This document shows positions 60,909 to 64,000 of a stretch of DNA of 64,000 nt, piece by piece. The number at the start of each line of letters is the position of its first letter. The first letter of the stretch is position 1. This stretch comes from Metaphire vulgaris. Taxonomy: Eukaryota > Annelida > Clitellata > Crassiclitellata > Megascolecidae. Both the position numbers and the translations under genes were made by a program. The notes under the pieces are model-generated. The model worked only from the letters and a program-made list of their open reading frames with translations, searched no databases and was not told the DNA's origin. The stretch is taken from NCBI GenBank assembly GCA_018105865.1, contig CM030868.1, positions 4,261,031-4,325,030 on the forward strand. The letters are read 5' to 3'.

Positions 60909-63428
60909 CTCGATCTTGTGCTAATCTGCATCCTTCCACAATTGTCATGTTCTTTGTTTCCAGATCCTTCTTAATGTTATCCATCCATCTTTTTCTTGGT
61001 CTTCCAATTTAGTAGTAATATTCACCAGAAAATTATAACTAGGGTTTAAGTGGATGAATTTTTGTATATGCAGCAGTTGTTTAGAGGCCCTTAAAATCGA
61101 TTTACCATCTTCCCTGGAAATTTCTCGTGTCACTAAATGACCAGTGTGCCTCCAGTTGTAGGCTGTTTCTGTGTTATCGTCATTTTGCATTGTTGTCTGA
61201 AACAGAACGGTTGTTGGAGGACAATGAATGCCTAACAGAAATCATGTCGTCGTGGACAAAAGAGTCTGAAAACAGACTTCTCCTGACAGAACGAGCGGAC
61301 AAATATGACATCTTTGTCTATCCTGAGGTTAATACATCTATTAACAGCACCCCACCATTTTTAGTGACTTGTGGCAAGTCTTTGACAGAGCTAAGCAGCA
61401 GCCATTTTGGCTGTGATGTAGTCAAATGCATTCATAGGCGAAAGCTTCTTTTGCACCTCTAGGCTCGAGCCGCCTACTTTTTGAGAGGCTACCAAACGGA
61501 AGGGGGAAGGTATAGGGGTCGGCCCCCACCTCTTCATCCAAGTTTATGCCAATGAATGCATCATATAATTTGAAATGCTTTATCAGTTTGATTTACTGAC
61601 ATTTATAACTCAATATTATTTGCATAAGCGCATAAGAATAAGCAGCTACTACTGTACTACTTTCCAAAGCGCTATATAAATTTACGAGATTTTACTTACC
61701 TACTTACTTTGCAGTATGAACTGATAGTGAGGTTTCATTGAAGCGGTTTGTGTCAAAGTGTTAGCGTAAAATCAGTCTCTGGTTTTTAGATAATCTCATC
61801 CTGATGCTTGTTGCTTTCTTTGGCCATGCTTTCCACAACCGAGTTTGAATTCGCGTATAGCTTGCGTTCTGAGATTATTTATTCGATTGTATGTAGTACT
61901 ATGCACTAAAGAATTCATGGTTAGTTAGTTAGTTAGTTAGTTATAGGCTGATTTATATAGCGCTATTTTTCTAGCAGGCTAGAGTCAAGAGTGCTTTCCA
62001 TTGAATTAAAGGAGTGTCCGAACAAGTGCGTTTTTAGTCTCTTAGTGAATGTTTCCAAGTTGGTCGCGTTGGTGACAGTCTGGTAACGCCCATATCTTGT
62101 GAATATCTGTAGTGTTATTGTGGAGTGATGCTTTGGTTGCTGGTTATTTTTAGGCATTTAATCTAACATTAAAATGTCAATAGCCAAGATGTAGGGTGTC
62201 AGCCATATACGAGGGTAATTATATCCAAAGAGGCATAATGGATGGGATGCTGCAGCTACAAAGGGAATAAGTTTTGGAAATATTTACGGTTTAGAATGGA
62301 GATGTTGCAAGAATTGAAGGAAATGATGACTTCATCATTATCTTCATTATTATTATCATCATCAGCATGGAGGGCGCCACAAGCCAGATATTGGGTGGGC
62401 CAACATGGCCTGTTTGAAATTGGACAATGCAAGGACTAGTGCTACAGTAGGCTATAGATATGCAAAAATTCAGAAGAGTGATGAAACGAATTAAAACCAT
62501 GGAGGTCGCCGCAAGCCAAATATTGGGTGGGCCAACATGGCCTGTTTGAAATTGGACAAGGCAAGGACTAGTGCTACAGTAGGCTATAGATATGCAAAAA
62601 TTCAGAAGAGTGATGAAACGAATTAAAACCATGGAGGTCGCATAAGCCAAATATTGGGTGGGCCAACATGGCCTGTTTGAAATTGGACAAGGCAAGGACT
62701 AGTGCTACAGTAGGCTATAGATATGCAAAAATTCAGAAGAGTGATGAAACGAATTAAAACCATGGAGGTCGCCGCAAGCCAAATATTGGGTGGGCCAACA
62801 TGGCCTGTTTGAAATTGGACAAGGCAAGGACTAGTGCTACAGTAGGCTATAGATATGCAAAAATTCAGAAGAGTGATGAAATGAATTAAAACCACATATT
62901 CTTGTGTCCCCATCTTTGCTGTGTCAACCCGTACTAGAATTGTCAATATATTGTGTCTCAATTTTTTTCTAGAGCTTTAGAAATGCCACAAAAAATAATA
63001 AGCCATTTGAAATGACACTATACAAAGTCTTTCAGAAATCTATTCTCTGTCAGGTTATTGACCACAAAATATTATAAAATTGATACCCTGTTTGAAATTG
63101 GAGAATGCTATTGCTACAGTAGTCTATAGATATGCAAAAATTCAGAAGAGTGATGAAGCGAATTAAAAGTTTATCAGCAATTAACTTCTATAGTGCCATT
63201 TTAGTAATGTTCTTGACATCAGTCGGTGCCTTATGCTGAAAAGTGCTCATCGGTAGGAAAAGTGGATTTTTAACATTCACATTTTGAATGTTATATAGAT
63301 AAATTTTCACCATGTTTAGGGTATTTCTTATATTTAACGAACATTTTATTATTTTGTAGAAATACTTGACGGCATTGGAAGATAGAAATATGAAATATGA
63401 TGAAAGTGATCGCCAGGCTTTGATCAAG
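48437..63428 (+). CDS. MIG-10/RIAM/lamellipodin (MRL) family adaptor, 5' part
   Basis: Six exons join in phase: 48437-48488, 49103-49809, 58920-58994, 60436-60595, 61206-61327 and 63360-63428. The visible 395 residues have N-terminal acidic helices, a Ser/Asn-rich linker, a short helix ([16 protein letters not shown]), a Ras-association domain (about 277-372) and the start of the RA-PH linker. The RA part [17 protein letters not shown] then SENRLLL and KYDIF matches the MRL pattern 'E-R-x-x-E-D-H-E-x-x-x-E-V-L-x-x-W-T-x-D-S-E-N-K-x-x-F'. MRL proteins bind Ras/Rap GTPases and link them to talin or Ena/VASP at the leading edge. Grb7/10/14 share RA-PH but match less well. The PH domain and proline-rich tail must lie beyond the window. 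The 5' end is the least certain part. Confidence 0.88.
48489..49102. other. MRL intron 1 with SINE-like repeat and CATGGGCGC element
   Basis: Holds the GTTTAGATTGACT...GAGAACCACTATGTTCCACC repeat (48616-48770). From 48774 a CATGGGCGCCCACACATTAG element is inserted into that repeat, which seems to resume at about 49040 (GTCTTCTTGTCTTTACATCT). Confidence 0.6.
49103..49809 (+). CDS. MRL gene large N-terminal exon with two talin-site-like helices
   Basis: 707 bp from a TTTTTAG acceptor to a GTGAGT donor. It opens [20 protein letters not shown], an amphipathic helix resembling the talin-binding segment of RIAM and lamellipodin (M-F-x-x-L-L-G-E-M-D-x-L-T-Q). A second helix, [16 protein letters not shown], follows in the middle. 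The rest is acidic, Ser/Asn-rich and probably disordered. Codon use is more GC-rich than the flanking introns. Confidence 0.88.
50011..50085. repeat. TAA/ATT microsatellite, self-complementary
   Basis: A TAA run turns directly into an ATT run and so can fold on itself. A similar TAA-to-ATT junction lies at 51058-51119. Each is followed by the GTTTAGAGTGGTTCAG-type repeat. Confidence 0.95.
50287..50443. repeat. Compound TG / TA / CA / CATA microsatellite
   Basis: Consecutive TG, TA, CA, TA and CATA runs over about 155 bp. Confidence 0.97.
51405..51790. other. CpG-rich island in MRL intron 2
   Basis: CpG density jumps (TCGAGCGGAAATCGCTCGAA, GACGACGTCGTTGTCGCGG), flanked by AT-rich sequence. 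Contains palindromic AGCGATTTCC-type and GGCGCCAGTCATGGCGCC stretches. No coding exon fits. Possible alternative promoter or enhancer. Confidence 0.45.
52524..52852. mobile_element. Miniature hAT-like element, CAGTGGCGTAGCCA group
   Basis: 329 bp, CAGTGGCGTAGCCAGG to TTGGCTACTACAGCACTG, exact 8-bp duplication ATTTGGAG. Confidence 0.92.
52861..53401. other. Intron sequence without recognised feature
   Basis: AT-rich MRL intron 2 sequence. Short frames only; no exon, RNA gene or repeat end was recognised, apart from a small duplication of TCACTC.TGCAATTTCTTCTT at 53321-53385. Confidence 0.5.
53410..53603 (-). mobile_element. Miniature hAT-like element, CAGTGGCGGCTC group
   Basis: 194 bp, CAGTGGCGGCTCTAGG to TGGAGCCGCCACTG, exact 8-bp duplication CATTGATC. 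Same orientation as 24844. Confidence 0.94.
53640..53763. repeat. ATTC/ACTC tetranucleotide microsatellite
   Basis: About 30 ATTC units with ACTC and CGTTC variants. Confidence 0.95.
54003..54186. mobile_element. Miniature hAT-like element, CAGTGTTTATTCTAG group
   Basis: 184 bp, (C)CAGTGTTTATTCTAGCC to GGCCTAGAATAAACACTG, exact 8-bp duplication CAGGTTGG. Very close to the 45512 copy. Confidence 0.92.
54785..54856. repeat. AT dinucleotide microsatellite
   Basis: About 36 AT units. CTGT runs lie nearby at 54481-54520 and 54621-54652. Confidence 0.97.
55557..55747 (+). mobile_element. Miniature hAT-like element, CAGTGGCGGCTC group
   Basis: 191 bp, CAGTGGCGGCTCCA to TAGAGCCGCCACTG, exact 8-bp duplication GTCATCTG. 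Confidence 0.94.
55954..56209. mobile_element. Miniature hAT-like element, CATGGGCGC ends
   Basis: 256 bp, CATGGGCGCACACA to TGTGAGCACCCATG, flanks GTATCTAT and GTATCAAT (7 of 8). Related sequence at 48774. Confidence 0.85.
56640..56770 (-). mobile_element. tRNA-derived SINE head
   Basis: Minus strand: GATGGCAGAGTGGGTTACG (A-box region) and GGGTTCAAGCCCC (B-box), ending with the GGCTTTCACACAGG-type block. It abuts the LINE frame that begins at about 56771. Confidence 0.78.
56771..57840 (+). mobile_element. CR1/L2-like LINE, 5'-truncated: RT C-terminus, 3' UTR and ACTT tail
   Basis: A 293-codon frame ends at TAG 57656-57658. It covers the reverse transcriptase from just past the catalytic YADD ([20 protein letters not shown]) through the thumb ([61 protein letters not shown]) to [16 protein letters not shown] and the final [13 protein letters not shown] 3' UTR follows with CACCTTTGGCTATAGCTACT and ends in ACTTACTT units. 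The frame is intact, so the insertion is fairly young. It lies inside MRL intron 2. Confidence 0.9.
58120..58190. repeat. AAGT tetranucleotide repeats
   Basis: Two AAGTAAGT/AAATAAGT runs with a duplicated GAAAGAAGGCAGAG motif. Confidence 0.9.
58591..58812. repeat. Perfect tandem duplication, 111-bp period, with AT run
   Basis: The block beginning CATAAAATACAGTGTACAGC occurs at 58591 and 58702 with no differences seen. Both copies end ATATATGATATATATCATATATAT, and the second runs into an AT microsatellite (to 58843). It ends about 75 bp upstream of an MRL exon. Confidence 0.93.
58920..58994 (+). CDS. MRL gene exon: helix before RA domain
   Basis: 25 codons, [20 protein letters not shown] and LSLNK. 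This matches the coiled helix 'A-D-K-I-K-x-A-L-E-K-L' that precedes the RA domain in the family. Confidence 0.82.
59545..59870 (+). mobile_element. LINE 3' end with nested tiny piggyBac-like element
   Basis: Frame ITISSES-type then [20 protein letters not shown] and a stop at 59701-59703, followed by the LINE 3' UTR up to GCTATTTCAAGAAAGATTAA. It is interrupted there by the TTAA element. Confidence 0.85.
59779..59857. mobile_element. Tiny piggyBac-like element nested in a LINE tail
   Basis: 71 bp between TTAA sites, ends CCCCTTAACTGGGC and GGGCACCCAGTTAAGGGG. The uninterrupted LINE tails at 60055 and 22436 read TTAATCTTTCTTGAAATAGC across the same point with a single TTAA, showing the empty site. 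Confidence 0.92.
60055..60397 (-). mobile_element. LINE 3' end, inverted relative to 59545
   Basis: Reverse complement of the 59545-59780 LINE end with high identity, including the [11 protein letters not shown] region and an AAGT run at its outer end. It stops about 40 bp upstream of an MRL exon at 60436. Confidence 0.88.
60436..60595 (+). CDS. MRL gene exon: first half of Ras-association domain
   Basis: Encodes [32 protein letters not shown] and [12 protein letters not shown]. This is the beta-beta-alpha start of an RA ubiquitin fold, with the basic strand and the 'V-D-W-x-L-x-E-x-x-P-x-L' motif. Confidence 0.9.
60848..60908. repeat. TAG trinucleotide microsatellite
   Basis: About 20 TAG units between MRL exons 4 and 5. 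Confidence 0.97.
61206..61327 (+). CDS. MRL gene exon: second half of Ras-association domain
   Basis: Encodes [28 protein letters not shown] and KYDIFVYPE. Best family match in the gene and the basis for preferring MRL over Grb7-like proteins. Confidence 0.93.
61433..61554. mobile_element. Miniature hAT-like element, CATAGGCG ends
   Basis: 122 bp, CATAGGCGAAAGCTTC to AGTTTATGCCAATG, flanks AATGCATT and AATGCATC (7 of 8). Similar interiors (GAGAGGCT..., AAGTGGGGG) occur at 39536-39660 and 50920-51050. Confidence 0.75.
61620..61712 (+). mobile_element. LINE 3' tail fragment
   Basis: AAGAATAAGCAGCTACTACT then TTTCCAAAGCGCTATATAAA and TTTACGAGATTTTACTTACC, as in other ACTT-tailed LINE ends here. 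Confidence 0.7.
61919..62160 (-). mobile_element. LINE 3' end with AGTT tail
   Basis: The minus-strand frame ends [20 protein letters not shown], a LINE C-terminus, followed by TTTATATAGCGCTATTTTTC on plus and an AGTTAGTT run. A different subfamily from the ACTT-tailed copies. Confidence 0.75.
62371..62892. repeat. Tandem array, 131-132 bp period, four units
   Basis: The motif TATTGGGTGGGCCAACATGG recurs at 62389, 62521, 62652 and 62784. Units are nearly identical and derive from the 3' part of the 345-bp repeat (GATATGCAAAAATTCAGAAG), which continues in inverse form to about 63170. Confidence 0.93.
63360..63428 (+). CDS. MRL gene exon: RA-PH linker
   Basis: Encodes [20 protein letters not shown] and LIK between ATTTTGTAG and GTTCGT. 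Phase 0 on both sides fits the neighbours. The family has a helical linker here before the PH domain. Confidence 0.78.
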
Positions 63429-63855
63429 GTTCGTTGCATGATGTCACTTAACTTCAGATGACAACCAGGGCCGTCTAATCCCCAATCAGTGTGGAGAGGA
63501 TAACCCCCCCCCACCTCCGATTTTATGTGCCTCTCTAGTTAGCATGGGAGAACACCCCCTCCCAATTTGTCACTTTTAAAGCCAATTTCCATCGGAGCCA
63601 ACCCCTCAATTTTGACTATTTTCGGAGATTGGTCCCTTATCTCCACTGTTGGTTCACAAACCACTGGTGACAACAACAGTGCTTAGAACTCTACGCGTAA
63701 TCCTATAAGGGACTTATATATATCACCTCTTATATTGCAATTGATATTTTGAATTATCACAATAATTGTCCATATTTAAATGTTTTTATCAAGGCTTTGT
63801 AAAATCTTATGCAAAAGTAATTTCACTGCTGCTTATGCTCTAAATCCTTTAAAAA

Positions 63856-63913
<58 letters not shown>

Positions 63914-64000
63914 TAAACATAATTATTATCTAATGAAATATATGTATTATGAAGCCTATGAAAACGGCAGCATTGATGTGCCATTGTTTGAGGCAATGTG
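63429..64000. other. MRL intron sequence at window end
   Basis: Contains C-rich patches (63505-63640) and an ATT run (63856-63914). No further exon was identified. The next exon, expected to begin the PH domain, is outside or not recognised. Confidence 0.5.

Overview
The window is animal nuclear DNA. It is AT-rich, with small GT-AG exons separated by long introns, and microsatellites and miniature transposons are everywhere. Protein matches point to a bilaterian invertebrate with a repeat-heavy genome; I cannot name the species. There is no bacterial, organellar, viral or CRISPR content.

Three protein-coding genes were assembled exon by exon, and the reading phase is consistent across every junction. 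(1) Bases 239-10541, plus strand: the 3' part of an L1-family neural adhesion receptor. It has the end of one Ig domain, one full Ig domain, five fibronectin III repeats, one transmembrane helix, and a cytoplasmic tail with the ankyrin-binding FIGQY motif. The 5' end lies outside the window. (2) Bases 37654-11842, minus strand: what appears to be a complete 21-exon DPY19-type tryptophan C-mannosyltransferase of 758 residues. It is tail-to-tail with gene 1, with 1.3 kb between the stop codons. (3) Bases 48437-63428, plus strand: the 5' part of a MIG-10/RIAM/lamellipodin (MRL) adaptor. Its N-terminal helices resemble talin-binding sites and are followed by a Ras-association domain. The PH domain and proline-rich tail lie beyond the window. 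Genes 2 and 3 are head-to-head across about 10.8 kb of repeats.

Introns and intergenic DNA hold several repeat classes. At least 20 short elements of 120-350 bp have inverted ends starting CAG or CAT and 8-bp target duplications; they fall into about ten end-sequence groups and fit non-autonomous hAT elements. There are three very small (71-73 bp) TTAA-flanked piggyBac-like elements and four TA-flanked mariner/pogo-like ones. Also present are LINE 3' ends of CR1/L2 type with ACTT or AGTT tails, four tRNA-derived SINE heads, a dispersed 345-bp satellite-like repeat, minisatellites, foldback elements, and recent tandem duplications.

The most striking observation is in the DPY19 gene. A hAT-type miniature element is inserted exactly at the exon 10 splice donor, and its 8-bp target duplication is the first eight intron bases. 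The insertion therefore rebuilt the splice site. The same gene carries a dead partial copy of exon 13 and a C-terminal serine run encoded by a TGA/TCA microsatellite.

The three genes act in related settings: L1 in axon adhesion through ankyrin, DPY19 in modifying thrombospondin-type repeats of secreted and guidance proteins, and MRL proteins in Ras/Rap-to-actin or talin signalling. Whether their adjacency matters cannot be judged from one window.
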